A stretch of DNA of 24,423 bases from Phoronis ovalis (GCA_028565635.1 JAOXYB010066722.1:1-24423), one strand, 5' to 3'; shown: positions 7,716-22,208, counted from the stretch's first letter. A program made the numbers and translations. The notes: generated from the letters alone by a model not told the origin.

Positions 7716-10500
7716 TCCAATCTGTGGGATGGTTTAATCATTACCCGAGAATCATTGTTTATAATGTACAGATTATCTCTTACAAAACGTTGAATCACAT
7801 TATTTGAGTACCACAAACCAGTAACTACAAAAAAGTTCAGGCAATTCAAATCTTGAAGTTTCGTGACCTTACATTTCCAGCATTTAAAGTGTTATCAAAA
7901 GTAATGAATAACATCGGCTTGAAATAGAACTGCTGATATACAAAACATCAAATAAAACTGCAAAGATAAATTACTTTCTTTTGAAGCTACCAGAACACCA
8001 GGAAACTGTCAAATCCCTAGCATGCTTGTAAATCAACCATGTCTGACACACAAAAACGATCCCTAATTTTCTAAAATAAAGTACGCAACATATTTACGAA
8101 AAAAATAGCTTTTTTAATTGACTAAACAGTACAGCGAAATAGAGGCATAACATGAAACTATAAAAGCAAGATACCAATGGTTTTCAAGGAAAACTCTATC
8201 TTGTTCACAACAAAACAGAAGAATAATAATGAAACATCAAATCTAGTTACTCAAAAAGCCACCAGACAATCTCATATTATTTCAGTCGTTCGATTTAGTA
8301 TAGGAAAGGAAGAACTTTGTTTTATATGCAATATCATTCAGGCTTCGCGAACATTCATTCGCAATTATATGATACTATTTTACATGTAATCTTAAACTTA
8401 TTTACTGTTTCTTTTTTTGGTTAATTTCATTATTTTGTAAGAAAACAGGAACACTGAGGAAATTGTAAAACAATTAAGCAGGTCATGTTTTTTAGCAAAG
8501 AAGTAAATACTTCCAGATTGTTGTGCTACGCACTTGGCAAACTACGCTGCATACATCCTGCGGGGGAACATGCAAAAACATCACGTATTGTCACTTTAGA
8601 GCAGCACTCATATCATCCCTAGAATAATGTTCGCTGTTAGGAGCAGCACTCGTCGTTAAAACATAATTAACGAATACAAGTATTCATAATGTGAATAACA
8701 GCATAGGTAGCCCAGCTAGTTATAAACATATTTAGTCAATTTGTTATGTATCATCCAGTAAACAGCAAAACAATGCATAATCAATCAGGTATTCCACATA
8801 TTATACCACTGTTTAATTTCTTATTTAGAATTACTGTTACAACAGTTTTTTATACAATGGTGGGACGTGGGATTCTATAAGGGTGAAGAAGCAAATGCAC
8901 AAAATTTCTTGTTTCGCTATATTGTTCATGATTACGTAAACTAAGTCTCTACAGAGACTGGTGCACATCTTATTAATTTACAGTCTAAAAAATCAGTAGT
9001 GCATACTAGTATAGAGATCAAGAAAATACATATACACTCGATTTTGGTGTTTCATCTCTTCTGAATAACTTAAAATAAGATACTTAAAGCATACAAAACA
9101 AGCCTTTAATCTTAGAGTACATTACGTAAAACTATGTTTTCATAACAGTCGCGTTTATTTTATTTGGCAAAATTCAGTAAAGCCGACGATTGACGGACTT
9201 GTGCTGCGTTCTGGCAACTTGACAGATTTGTTTATATAAAACATTTTACTACTTCAATCGATGACAGGCACTTACGATTAGTGAAAAATTATATTTATGA
9301 TAATTCGTCTAGATATGAGACGTTCGTGTTGAAAAATAACACTATGAAAGATGTGTTTACCGGGCCTATCGCAGCAGAATTTCAACACCATATCTTTTTA
9401 ATGGGGCAAGCACACGGATTACAATACATTAACAACCCATCTGGCAGATAAAACTAGACAAGACAGTCAGACCCTGGCTAAAATTTTATAAATCATTACA
9501 ACACATAATATCATATTTTCAGTGTATATGATTATGCTTTAGAATTTTACAAGTTCACATGCCGTTAAATGAATTAAATTTATATTTTAATCATAATTTA
9601 AAGTAACAAAAGAAGCTAACAGAGTAAAAAAATCATGCAAACTTAGCAAATTTAATGTATCTGGTTTCTTTGGCTTATAAAAATAATTAAATTGCTTACT
9701 TGTAATAAAAACAATGGACAGTATTATACTTGTTCTATTCAAAACAGCAATTAAGAAAAAGAAACCAAACCTGTCGGTTTCGATTTACAATTGTAATAAA
9801 CATGTTAATTGAAACAAAAGCAATGTAAAGTCGTAAGAAGGTCCAAATATTTTTATTAGAGTAATGATACACAAAACAAAACAGAAAATTGATAACATAG
9901 AGTGGACGGCATCGTAGCTTAGGGGCAAACACGGCGAGGTTACACTGAAAGAAACAAATGTCCCATTGTGGCTTTTTAGATTACACGCCCACTATACGAC
10001 ACTAGTTTAACCAAATTCCGAGTGAAACCAACAAGTGCATTTTTGATTTTCTGTAAACATGTCAACATAATAAATATTTGAACACCGTGCACATATTTTC
10101 TCAAAATAATAGTTGCCAACAGTAAAAATTGTTGCATATGGTATGTAAGTGTATAGTAAGTTTTAACACAAGTAAGTGGTTTATGGTATATCTCAAATAA
10201 ACAATTGATATTTGTGTTATATAATATTCGAAATAAATATTTAAACTTATAAAACGTTAGATGCTTCTGGATAGAGTTTATGTAATGGATGTGTAATCGG
10301 TTTAAACTTGCTGTAGTGGATAGGCTTGAATTGCAAAGCAACCAATCAGATATAAGATGCAGGAAGCGACATTGTGTTGTCTAGTTGACGTATACATTTC
10401 ATCACTACCTGAGAAGTGAAAACCGCAACAACTTAACATGTTTATGTAGAAATTGAACCATAGAAATTTAACGGTATCAAATGACACAGACTATATTATC

Positions 10501-13500
10501 TACTGAATAACAAAAGAAAAAGTAATAACGCATCGAAACGTATATTGAAAAAAAGGACCTGTTCAAATAATGAGTAACTCAAAATTGTGCCAGTCGGTTG
10601 TAATTTGATCCCATTATTGTGACGGACTTTTCCATTGTTAGTAATGTTAGAAAAACAGCGTAAAGCACTTTTCTGCAAAAATCATCTATTGAGACCTATT
10701 GAACCTTCCTGCACAGAATACATGTTCGTAACATACGTAATGACACCTGTCTCTAATAACGAATCAGCGATAAAAATGCTACGTACATATTACAAGAAAA
10801 CAATTGCTATACTCAAATCACAACACTATAAAATTACAACTGTTAAATTTTAATCCACCACTGGCTCGCTTGCGGATCAGAAATAAAATTTCCTAGTTTG
10901 CCCCTTTATCTTGAAATGTTCTCACAGTAGCTAAAAATGTGTTTCTTATATGCGTCAAAGTAACAACTTTTCTAAACATCCTACTTTGCACTTGGGAATA
11001 GAAGTAGTTGCCATCATTTCATCTTGACCATATGGAAATTTAATATAAAACATAATCCATTCGTGTATTCAATTTGTTTCTCACATTAAGTGGCCCCATA
11101 GATAATATTTTTGTCACCTGTGCACTACTGTATTCGTTAAGCAAACACTAAAGTACAACATTGAGGCCACGATACATGAATGACGCATTATCAGAAAATG
11201 TCTTGAAAAAACATTCGAATTGGATGCTAGCAAGGTATATAAACAAGACTGCAAACATAGAACACATGTGGCCATAAGAGAAATAAAAAAATCATTAAAG
11301 AATACTAGTACTTCTACAAATTAATAGAGTTTCACTACATCAGTTAAATGATAAAATCTCATGTTCAAGATACTTGATAGTTGTCGAGCTGCTTGATATA
11401 ATCAGTACCTACGGGCATCAGATCCTCGTGAGATAGATTTCAGCTTGTGCAAAATGGACTGACTGTGTTTTAGCTCTATTTCAGAATTCTTTGTTTTTTT
11501 TTGTAAAAAATATAACACATTATCGACGTGTTTATTTTCGAACAAAAAAATAGAAAGTTAAATATAAAAATCTTTTAAATAATTCTTAGAAAGAATCAAT
11601 GTTTTTTGTAAAGTAAAGATGGAGGTTGAGAAACTTGTCCAGGTACACGGGTCTCTTCACTCCTTATGGAAAACATGCAAACTGTAATAAATTTTAGTAA
11701 ATATAGGCATTGTAGGAGAAGAAAAAAACTATGAGGTATAAGTTCCATAGCTAAGGGGCCGGAAAGGGTCTCTGCTTCATTTCCGGAGCAACAGAGAATC
11801 GACAAAGAAAGTTGTGGGTGCACGCCACGTAGTCCCTCTGACTTGGGTCCCTCTAGGTCCCTCTAATTTCCACTGGCTTTCGGTACCTGCCAGTAATACG
11901 CATTATAATTTCAAAAAAAAAATAGACATCTTAATTACAACGTAAGGTAGCTGTAAAATACTTTCACCTTTTTTTACAAAGGATATCTTGTACACTTAAT
12001 AAAATTTCGTTATACTCAGCTGCACAATCCCATAACATCAATGCCGGGCACCAATTTACTTCCTTTAAAAATATTACGAAAAGCCACACCTTCTTTAATT
12101 AAACAAGCATACAATAATAAAACTGATGAAATCTTTTTACCTTACAATATCCTTGTCGTTCTCCCAATTAAATATCACCATGAAATATAAAAACGCCTAT
12201 AACTCACAAGTACAGCACATGAAATGTTGGTATTTCGTTTACAGAACAGTATATAAAACAGATACATCTGGTGTTCATTGACTACAAGACCATATCTTAC
12301 GTGTTGTCTGACCGTCTATAAACATTTAATCTGTTGTGTTACAGTTAATGTTATATAAACCCGGGGGTTACGCTTAATATTTTGTCCCCTGCCCACGGTT
12401 ACAGGCTGGACAAAGATGTATTAAAAAAACTAGATTGAAAGGGACAAGTTACGATTAATATTCAGGGAAAATACTATCTGTTTATACTAAATCGAAAATG
12501 TTGGCAAATTCAAGCATTTTTTATGTGACGTACCATCAATAGTGAGGTGGCAGTACTTGTTACTTATTCACGTTGGCAATAATTAGGCTGGTCATTAAGG
12601 TGATTAGGTTCAGCGCCTGACCACAGTACGTGTGCAGTGTCAATTTTAATGACAATTTTGATGAACATTCGCAAACATATGTTTCTATTCATTGTTTCGC
12701 TAAAGAAAACACCCCCGGAAGAACCAATTCGACCGAGGCCAATTAAAAATTTATTGGATGTTGATGAAAATAGTTTGAGACTCTTTAGGTCCCTGTAAAT
12801 TTGAAACTAGATCTCTGTTAAGCCAATTAATAAAAATAAACCTTCTTTCGTTGTTGATTTTCAGTAAATCACGCAAGTAGAGTGTAATTTTATAAGTCAG
12901 TTACAAGCTGTAAACCACTGACTTTTACCACACAGCGTATATCGCACAATTTCAGACACATCGTTGTTTCTGCATTATTTTCCAATGGCTAGATTGTGAA
13001 ATATAAAAACTGCGCTAAATACCGTATGCGAAACATTCTCTGAAGATTTAGTAAGAGGGAAACGGAAAATCGGCGTGTATGTCAATAATGTTTTCAATGT
13101 TACTCTCTATATGAGCTAGTTTGGAAGATAATTTGACAGACGACTTTTTTTTTCATTTGCCATAAGATACTCCTGTTCATCTATAAAAGTGATGACTTCC
13201 TGCGACCGAAACTTTATTACCTTGAGCAACTGGGAAATTTTAGTGCTTAGATCTAAACAATTTAAAGAATCTTAATATACACTAGAGAAAGAATTGCGTT
13301 TTCAAAAAATCATTAAATTAATTATTTCAATAAACATGTACGCCCTATAGTTAATAGTATACTTGATAAAAATCTTTCAAACATACGTTGGTGTGTTCGA
13401 TAATCTTATGTACTGAATGTAGAAAGCACTGAAAAAGATCATTTCCAAAAAATATATAAAGGTGCAAATACTGGTCAGGCACTGTACTTTCTAATTATAT

Positions 13501-16000
13501 AACACTTACTTGTTCAAGGCGCTTAGTCTTACACAAACAAGATGGCACTTACTTGCATGTGCGGTTTACTTGAACAGAATAAAATACACAATCAAGTCAG
13601 TAGCAAGAAAAAATTCTAAATTCAGTTTTTATTTTGCCAACTCCCTAAAATCAACAATTTAGCTGCCACGCGTTCAAGTCTATCCAACTAATAAAAGCTA
13701 ATAAAATGGTGAAATACAATATCAAGCTTTCACAATACACGCTGACTAAAAACTAATTTAAAATAGATCCTGGAATAGTTGTTACAATTTACTTAGTATC
13801 TTACCAGGTTTCGAGAAATCATTCACATAATATAATATGATTTGGATGACTTATTTTTTTTGTATATCATCAAAGATACAAGTTTAGAGTTACTTGTCTA
13901 TTGTTATCGTTTTCCGTAACCCACAAATTTCACAATTTCGAGAAAGAAATACTTTTGTTTTTGACCACATAAGTTAGCACTGTGCCAGTAGAATTTCTTT
14001 GAAGCGTGTAAATTATCCTGACAGCACGTTTTAATACCATATTTCATTTTATCAGCAAGTTGACCGTTAAGTTCATGTGATGGTCACTACCAAACCAAAA
14101 AAAATTGCCCTGAGAATAACCAGAGGCTTCTGACGGTCATGGTAAAAACAGTGCAAACATTTATTAAGATAAAAACAAAAATTGAGAACAGGCAGATAAT
14201 TTGAACTAGATAATTACTGCGGTGGGGTTTTCACTGAAAAGTGTTCAATAAAAGTGAATCCATACATTTATTATTCCTCCAAATTGTATATTTGTACGAC
14301 TAATAACAAAAATTCTACTGTTGTTACAAGAGGGCATGAAGTGCAAATATTTCTATCCAATTTAACCCGTTGCTTCAACCGCTACATTAGACAGCTACAG
14401 GCACATATTGCGAACACATAAATGAACTGCTTGATAGTATTATAAGTACATTGGGTAATCTTTATATACCGGATAATTATCGTTTGCATGGCGTCGATCG
14501 AGCTAATTATAAACTAAAACGTTGCGTTGTAAGGTATATCTCGGTAGAATACTAAAAGAATACTCATGTGTAGTTTCATTCTAATAGAATGTATAATCAA
14601 TAAATCTATTTGCATAATGCATTGCCAATTAATAAAATGATGTGCATGATGTAAAATACTCCAGAGATAGCTGTTGGACAGGCATTTCATGAAGATTTTG
14701 ATGTTCTACATATTATTTTACCAGAAGAGAGAGTACAATTTGAAAATATGCTGATTTATTTTCAAGAATTTATAGTAAAATAAATTGCCGATATTTATTC
14801 ATGATGTTTATATAAAATTTTTAAACATCATTTTTTGTTTCAATGTTGTTATTTTCGTGGCGGCCAAATTTTTAATCAAATTTTTGAAATTCGTGTCTAA
14901 CGACTCGGGAACGCGTCATATTTTAGCGAGTTTGTCCTGACTGAGACACCTATAAAGTATGAAGTAACAAGAGAATATGTTTAAATTTCACGGATCATTT
15001 GTTTATTTAGTTTAGATTACAAAGATAATCCAGTAAATCACCTTTTACACGTAGTTCAAATCAAAAATGTAATAATTATTCTGCTGTTTTTTTTGTATTG
15101 AAAATTTTGTATTATTTTATATACAAATATATAAACACAATAATGGCATGTTTATTCCACAGTTTGTGAATAAAATAGAATTGCTGGGGGTTTTTTTCAT
15201 AAAGCAATAGTATAGGATTTAGTTTGGACGGAGACATCATTTGGCAGCTACTGATAGGGGCAATCACATGGATAATGAACCGTATGTGTGTGTGTACATT
15301 AATAATTTGAAGGAGTAACCTGTTCTCTTTAACTCATCTGGCCTTTAAATTTCCTGATCGTTACCATTTGACATTGGATTTGACCTTTGCATAACTAATG
15401 CATTCTTAATGTTAACTAAGAATATTAATATCCTTGTTCCACTTATCTCAGAGTATGAACGACTATTTTTTACGTAACAACTAAACACACTTTCACTTAC
15501 CGCGATGCATTGAAATGTGATAATAAAACGCTCACAGATTTGATACCAGGTCAAGAATTAATAAAATTAGTAATTTGATGGGATGGTAAAATGCAAATAT
15601 AAACTTTTAATTTCATTTTTAACGTAAAATGTGCAAATAAAGTATTATACAATTTTCTGGTCCTTCTGTTTGTATGTCAACTGGCTATAACAGTAAAAGA
15701 CGCAAGAACGTTAATGGACATCCTATTTAAACACTGAGAAAACATTTTTGAGCCAAATTTAGACACACTGCACCTATTCTGAGAGTTGCCAATTAAAAAA
15801 AAACTCTTAATTACTAGGCTAACGATTAGAAAAGTTTATGTTTGGTCTATCTGTCATTTTTATCTATTTTTAAATAAGCTTATTTTTCCTCAACAAACAT
15901 GTATTGCGGGGAATATACAAGATAGGAAGCCATATTTATTTACAGTGAATGATTGTATACCGCATTGATAACCAACACTGAATTTCTCGCTGAGGTGAAA
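10501..16000. other. Gene-poor AT-rich stretch
   Basis: I see no gene, RNA gene or intact mobile element. Small items: a less AT-rich patch at about 11740-11900 with three GTCCCTCT words (11832, 11847, 11857), a direct repeat GTTACGCTTAATATT / GTTACGATTAATATT at 12367-12381 and 12448-12462, and a short TGTG run near 15288. ORFs of 60-75 codons have no domains and no coding-like composition. Confidence 0.5.
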
Positions 16001-19000
16001 TGATGTGTTTTTGAAATATTTCGTATTTTTACAAATAAGTGTCAAAGTGTTGAACAAAATGAAGTAGCCGTATCTGTTTTAAGTGGACACTGGGTGGTAC
16101 ATACGGTACATACTACATGTTGCATGAAATGGAACTTGGTAAGAATGTGAAGTGGAGGTTTCACAAGTGCTTCGTTTGCTACTTCATGAGAGTAATTACC
16201 ATCTGTTAACACCTTATGCATCTAACAATAGACAGCAGTTTTTATCATTGAAAAATGTCTGCTAAAATATGTTTTCCTGGGATCACTTACAAACAGCCAG
16301 AAAAGTTTTTTCAAAGGCATACAAAATCCTGATGCAAATATGAAACCCATTCGCAATCTAGTTACGTACTTCTTCACCCACAGCCAATGAAGTAAAAACA
16401 TAGGTGCGAAACTACATAAATTAGTGCCAAAAAAAAACAAAGTCGTATTTTTTTAATTGGCCGTAGGAATGGAAGCCAGATTTTCAGTGCTTCATAAGTA
16501 CACATGTATCGGTTCTTGTCTCTTCCATAGTCACTTTGCACAATAACGGAAAAATAGTGCTAAGAGGAATTTTAAAGCACATGTAACTATCATCCTGCTC
16601 ATAAAGGAAGAGACTCCTCGTCATGCAGAGCTTTCAACAATCTGATTACCGGATACAAATGTTGTCTTACTTCAAACTTGCGCAATATAACTAACTTATG
16701 GACAATTCATTAATCAAAGAATCCCACGAGGGGGGCCTTTGAAACCCGTATTAGATTGCGTACTAAATACATATTGTTTTCTTCTTGGCGTTTATGCGAA
16801 CGTTTATGTTGAAATTTGACATCTAATATAAAGAGGGAAGCAGATTTAGAGAAAAAGTATACTATGACATTCAATTTTGAATATTTCTCTAACTTATAAT
16901 TGATAAAGGCATGCTAAATATTGAAAAAAGAAAATGTCCAAAAAGCGCAGTCTATATAGCAATAAACCTAATCAGTGACTACAAAAAACTACCGCAAGGT
17001 TCTTTCATCGGGAACGGATTGATAATTTCCTTTGTTGTTTCCATCCTGGCGTCGCTTCTCTACTTGCATGCTAAAAATATAGCCAGTGCCATATTGCTAC
17101 CACCCTCCAATTGTAGCTTCTAATTAGCTTAACTTAATGAATGTCAATTAATAATTTTTATACGCCTGTTAACCAGCCTGATTGACTATGATTAAGCTAC
17201 ATAACTGTGAGCCTTTTAACGTCAATTTAATTTCCTTAGTACAGTGTAAATTTCTTTGCCACCATGATTGCAAATTAAAATCTAACCACGAAAAAATGGG
17301 AAAATTAATTATGTCTTTTATATTAACGAAAGAAGACAGTAGCAACATACCTATCTATTTAAGGTCTTGTAAACTGGTTGGCGTCATTAAATAGATAAAT
17401 GTTAAACAGTACAGAGTAAAATGAAAAATCAGTGATTGGAACTTAGAACCCAATATTTTCGGTTTTCGATATTTTAAAGGGGTTCAATAAGCAATTAAGG
17501 CAACATCAAATACAACCAAGAGTATTAATAATTGTTATATTTGAAATATTTAGTTACAAACATTGCAGTTGGAATATGTCCAACATACACTTTATATTTT
17601 CAAAATGTTAAAAATCTAAGCATCAGAAAAATGACAGATGTTTATTTTTTTTAAAATTCAAACTACTATTTAAATGGCAGCTAATTTCGCAAATACCATT
17701 TTAAGCAGGTGTAAATCTCAGGCTGAAATGTCAACTATGCAATGCAACGAAAAGCAGTTTTACATGATTAGCGTTTTTCACATTATTTATGTCCTCTTTT
17801 ATAATGAAATCAAGTACTAGCATTGGAAAATGTTTCTTTTTGAATAAGTGCAATACTCTTCTCTCCGCTACTGAATTCATTATTAACGCCTATAGATATG
17901 TTAACAGAAGTAACACATCAAATGTTAAAAATTGCTTCAAAAACATCGAATTGTCATAAAAACAAAACCTTTTTTGATTCCTCCGAGTCGATAAAACTCG
18001 GAAAAAAATCGATCATCTGTTTGTATCATCGAATCTGTGTTGCAAAAAGTAAAAGGTGAACAGCATTATGTTATTCATAAGTTGAAAAGTGGAAAAAAAA
18101 GAAAAAAACGCACAAAACCTCTCTCATAGGAGCAACCCTCCTAATAAACGTCGGTAGCACCTCCTCAATGCACAGTTCGCTGGTACTGAACATGAAGCCT
18201 CTATCTCACAGTTAAAATCTCATTATACTTATATAGGTTACTGCCAGAACACACAAGCACAAAGTTGGAATTATCTGCATGCGTCTGTTTGCTTTACGGA
18301 AAATGATAAAACATGGACCCCCGTTTGAATTGCGAGTGCAGTTCAGCAGGCTTTATTTAATATTCTGTGGTGTTATGTACTGTAAATCGTTACCTTGTAT
18401 TTTACCCATTGTTATATCTAAAAGCATATTGAGTACACCTTAATTGGTGACTGCTCATTCAGCCATGTAAATAGAATTAAAGGTCCTTTTATTCGTTGTG
18501 GCAGTTGGTTTTTCGTATTTTGAAATATTTTTTATTAGCAGGAGTTAAACTACTTTAACTTAGGTACTCTCTTGTGTTGATTTGTTTAAGTCTGATTGTC
18601 GCAATCGGAACAGTTTTTCGAATAATAGAGATCAAATGCATGTTTAAATAGGAAGGTTTTCTGACAGTTTGTTGGTTACATTATTGTCAATTCCATACCT
18701 ACTTCAGCGACTACAGTTATTCAGATTCGTTAGAACTACTGGAGGGAGCTATTAATGTGTACCCAACGGATCTTCGAATAAATCAGTGCAAGTAGATAAA
18801 GGCGTCACGTAAAATTACTAATTGTCATTGCAATTATGTGATCATACGGTATACAGTCCTTATTGTCTGCGGACATCACGGTGTAGAATGACATGACTTC
18901 AAGGCAAAAACTTTATTATTGCACTGCGTGAAACAAGTTGTCATGTCTCTTTATAAAAATAGTCACATCAAGTAAACTTCAAAACGGTAATTGCAAATAT

Positions 19001-20000
19001 TTTGTTTTGATTTCACACAATACCTTTCTCTACGATTTTGAAATAGGATCGATTCGAATCCGCAACATAAAAGAATCGGAAGATAAGATAGCAAGATCAA
19101 GATAAAGAAAGGTAACCTTACTTTTCTCAAAAATATTTTTGAATTCGAACAAGACCTGTACCTGTATTCGTTCATGTACTTTTTATTTTTAATTTATGGA
19201 ATCCGATGTTAAACGTGCTACTGCATACATCTCCTACAGTTACAAATTACATGTTTCATTGCAAAGTAATGGATATACGAGGTAATTGCTTGATTCTTAT
19301 CATGTTTAGCCTCGGGTTGTTTTCTGAGAGATGTAATGGCTAAATCCAATATTATCGTATTTCCTTTACTAAGTAATAAAACATTGCCAAATTACAGTGT
19401 ATATTGCTGTTTTTTGGTCAAAACGAAAAGGCCACCAAACATGTTATATAACACCGAATATCAATGTATCTGCACAGAAAACAATTGTTTAGCTTTTGTA
19501 AGATTGCAATTTTTTCTAGATACAAAGAGGGATATATATTTATGTTTTAGTAATTAAAATGAAAAGATAGACATGTAAAAGCATACATTTTTAAAAAGTT
19601 AATACTCTCAACTTGACAAATTTTGATGTTAAATAGTTTGTATTCGATTCTGTAATATAATCTGATAATTGAAGACTAAAATTCGAAAACTACATTTTTT
19701 TTCCAAATGGACGGTTATCGGATAGCAAGAATTATTTTCAACCTTAGCTTTTTGTTCTATAGATTTATTAACGTTAAAGTGTAACTTATGCAAAAATTAA
19801 CACTTTTCATGTTTATCTCTTCATTTTGATATAAAAATTAGTAAAGACAGTTATAGTCAAATAAAAATGTTTTTTGTATCTCTTAATTTAAAATTATACC
19901 TTTAAGGTATTCTAAACGAAATCAATAATTGAAAATGAAAAAAACGCAGCTGAAAGTTAAGAACGTTTTTATTTTAAATTACACTGTATAACCATTGTCC
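16001..20000. other. Gene-poor AT-rich stretch
   Basis: No supported gene. The ORF at 16911-17123 has a hydrophobic run but no recognisable family or upstream signal. The ORFs at 17.2, 19.0 and 19.4 kb look random. One short stem-loop at 17982-18002 is the only structure noted. Confidence 0.5.
17982..18002. repeat. Short stem-loop, 7-bp perfect stem
   Basis: TCCGAGT, loop CGATAAA, then ACTCGGA. Outside the stem, GATT and AATC can pair again across a bulge, so the fold may extend somewhat. No associated gene. Confidence 0.5.
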
Positions 20001-20015
20001 ATATAAAAGCCGATT

Positions 20016-20130
20016 ATTTATTCCGCTTCCATTCCATTTATTCCGCTGTCATATTATTTTTTCCACTTTCATTTTATATGTGTAAACCACTTTCGTGATT
20101 TACATATTCCGCTGTCATATAATTTATTTT
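20016..20130. repeat. Degenerate tandem repeat, about 20-21 bp unit
   Basis: Units resembling TTATTCCGCTGTCATATTAT recur: TTATTCCGCTTCCATTCCA, TTATTCCGCTGTCATATTAT, TTTTTCCACTTTCATTTTAT and, after a spacer, ATATTCCGCTGTCATATAAT. Spacing and identity are imperfect. Confidence 0.6.
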
Positions 20131-20328
20131 AATTTGTTGGTGCTACCAGGATCAAATCTATCATTTTTATCTTTTTAGGCAGCTTATTCCAATTACGATA
20201 TCAATATTTCCGTCCCATTGACATGCTGTTTACTATTAGTGTAATTTTATACCTAGTATTAGTATATTATTAATAAAATTGTGTAGAATTAAACGGTCTT
20301 ATGTCCGTGACTGTGTACAACACTGGGC

Positions 20329-20447
20329 TTCATTCTAATTAAACGTGGTGGCGATTTAAAAATGGGGTATAATTAATGGGAGAAAGAATGTCAGATTAAC
20401 GAAAGAAAGGATAGCGATAACTAACTACTGCTTTTAATTAGAATGAA
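20329..20447. mobile_element. MITE-like element with 15-bp perfect terminal inverted repeats
   Basis: TTCATTCTAATTAAA (20329-20343) is exactly inverted as TTTAATTAGAATGAA (20433-20447), giving a 119-bp unit. The interior has no ORF. No clear target-site duplication is seen, so a plain inverted repeat is also possible. Confidence 0.4.
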
Positions 20448-20459
20448 AACGCTTATTTT

Positions 20460-22182
20460 TGACTGTTCGGTTAAAGCAGGCCTACTCTACTTACGGTAGA
20501 TTTGCGGAAACCCTTGTGTTAATTTCTTAATAATAAGATTCATTTCTTATTCTTTTTTCGTAATCGTTATATATTTGGCTATCACAGTTCCGTGGAACAT
20601 TCAAGTTAGCTTCCAGTCTGGTGACCGAGCCTATCACATCATTGACATGAGAACAAATACAACATGTCTCAGAAATTCTACTCCGGCTATACTATTCGAA
20701 TACCTGCGTGTCAGATTTATTTTGAGAAAATAAAACATTATTTGACTTTTGATGTAAACAATCAGCGGTTTTGTTACACAATATTAATGATATATAATGA
20801 GATATTTATTCAAAAACGCAAACTGACCTCAAGGAAGGAGCTGCTAAAGTTTATGGGAACTAAAAGTATAAAAAAATACCGCGATTTCTGTACTATATTG
20901 GTTAATGTCTAAGTTTCTTCAAAAAGAAAACTTTTTTTAAATGCATTCTACAGGAGAAATAAACGTGAGAGAGATTGAAATTGAGGAAAAATGAAAAAAT
21001 GGTGACTTTGCTGCTGTGTATTATCAACATGAAAAAGTAAGCTAACTTTGTAAAGTTATCGTCTTTATGAAATATCCAACAGTTGACATAGGATCTGCGA
21101 TTATTTTTATTACCATCATGTAGTAACTAGATTTGTACACAGTTAACTTGGCTTTTTGGCACTGCTGAAAATTTTATAATATCAAAAAATTTACAATCTG
21201 GTTTTCATAACCCCTAATTCTGTCACAGCTTTATATACACATTTAGCGGGATACCTTTGTTATATCGTTTCTGGGAAGACAGGTGCGGAATATTAATTAT
21301 TTCATTGAAAAATACATGCATTTGTGTTATGCTACAGCTGCTAAAACCCGGCCACTCGAGGTTGATATCCGCGTGCACGTACGAATTAATATACACTCAC
21401 TTAAAATTATTTTGCATATGGTTCTGTTTTTATCGACTCCTGCACAGCTATTTGAGGTACGTGCCCATGCAATTTTGAAAAGGTACTAACAAACTATATC
21501 ACGAGAAGACACTTACCTTTACTTTTTAATAGTCAAAATTATGATACTAAAAAGAATCATGAAGATAATAATTAGCAATCTTCTGGATCACTCTATGTAA
21601 CTAAAACTATTCGTTTATTCAGTAAAATATGGTCAGATTGCGGATGATATCAGTTAGCTATGGTTGCGACACCTACTAATAGAGACTCAAACAGAACGAA
21701 TCGTACATCTGTGATAACCGCATGGTGGAGTCTAGTCGCAAATGTTTTATCACTACTATTTACTATTAAACTTGGATTATACGTACGTCCTAGAGCTATA
21801 TAATGCAATACAATAAAGTAGAATAGGGTAACAAGTAAAATTTTGGACCACGATAAATTCACAAACGTTCATCCGATACGAAAAAAAATCACCAATATGC
21901 ATTTTATAACAGTTTTAACTTAAAAGTAAATAATGCGCGCGGCTCCTGGGCGCGGCTATTGATTCAGAACCAGTAACAACAATACAAGAACAAGTTTTAT
22001 ATAATGATATTAAACCATACAATTCATATCGTTTTAACGGCAGAGGTCAAGCTTAGACTTTAATACATTATAATACACTTTTAGGCCTTATATAAGTTGT
22101 CTTATTGTTGTGTTGATAATTAGACATTTTGGTTATTTCCCTTCTTAAAAATTGATTGATATCCAGAATCAATGGACATGTT
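20460..22182. other. Non-coding stretch before the retrotransposon
   Basis: No supported gene. An 82-codon ORF (20664-20912, plus) with a Lys-rich product and a patch at about 21340-21480 with an open frame flanked by splice-like signals are noted as weak leads. A small GC-rich island, GCGCGCGGCTCCTGGGCGCG, sits near 21935-21955. Confidence 0.45.
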
Positions 22183-22208
22183 TGTTACTTTGTATTTACT
22201 AGAGTTCA

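Larger units (their letters stand above)
6728..10500. other. Non-coding, upstream flank or first intron of the LRR gene
   Basis: AT-rich with no convincing ORF. It probably holds the unseen 5'UTR exon and perhaps the promoter of the minus-strand gene. Notable pieces are the 18-bp minisatellite at 7.4 kb, paired short repeats at 6906-6934 and 7665-7696, a short pair of AGAGCAGCACTC / AGGAGCAGCACTC words near 8.60-8.66 kb, and an extreme AT run at 7.56-7.63 kb. ORFs at 7.7, 8.2 and 9.7-10.5 kb look random. Confidence 0.5.

Noticed and set aside
11596-11823. 75-codon minus-strand ORF with several Leu and Cys
   Set aside because: No domain, no splice support; the locally higher GC content alone explains the longer frame.
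16911-17123. 70-codon ORF with a hydrophobic segment as a small membrane protein
   Set aside because: No splice signals, family resemblance or coding-like codon use; expected by chance in 15 kb of AT-rich DNA.
19040-19070. GATTCGAATCCGC as a tRNA T-arm
   Set aside because: No acceptor, D or anticodon arms can be placed around it.
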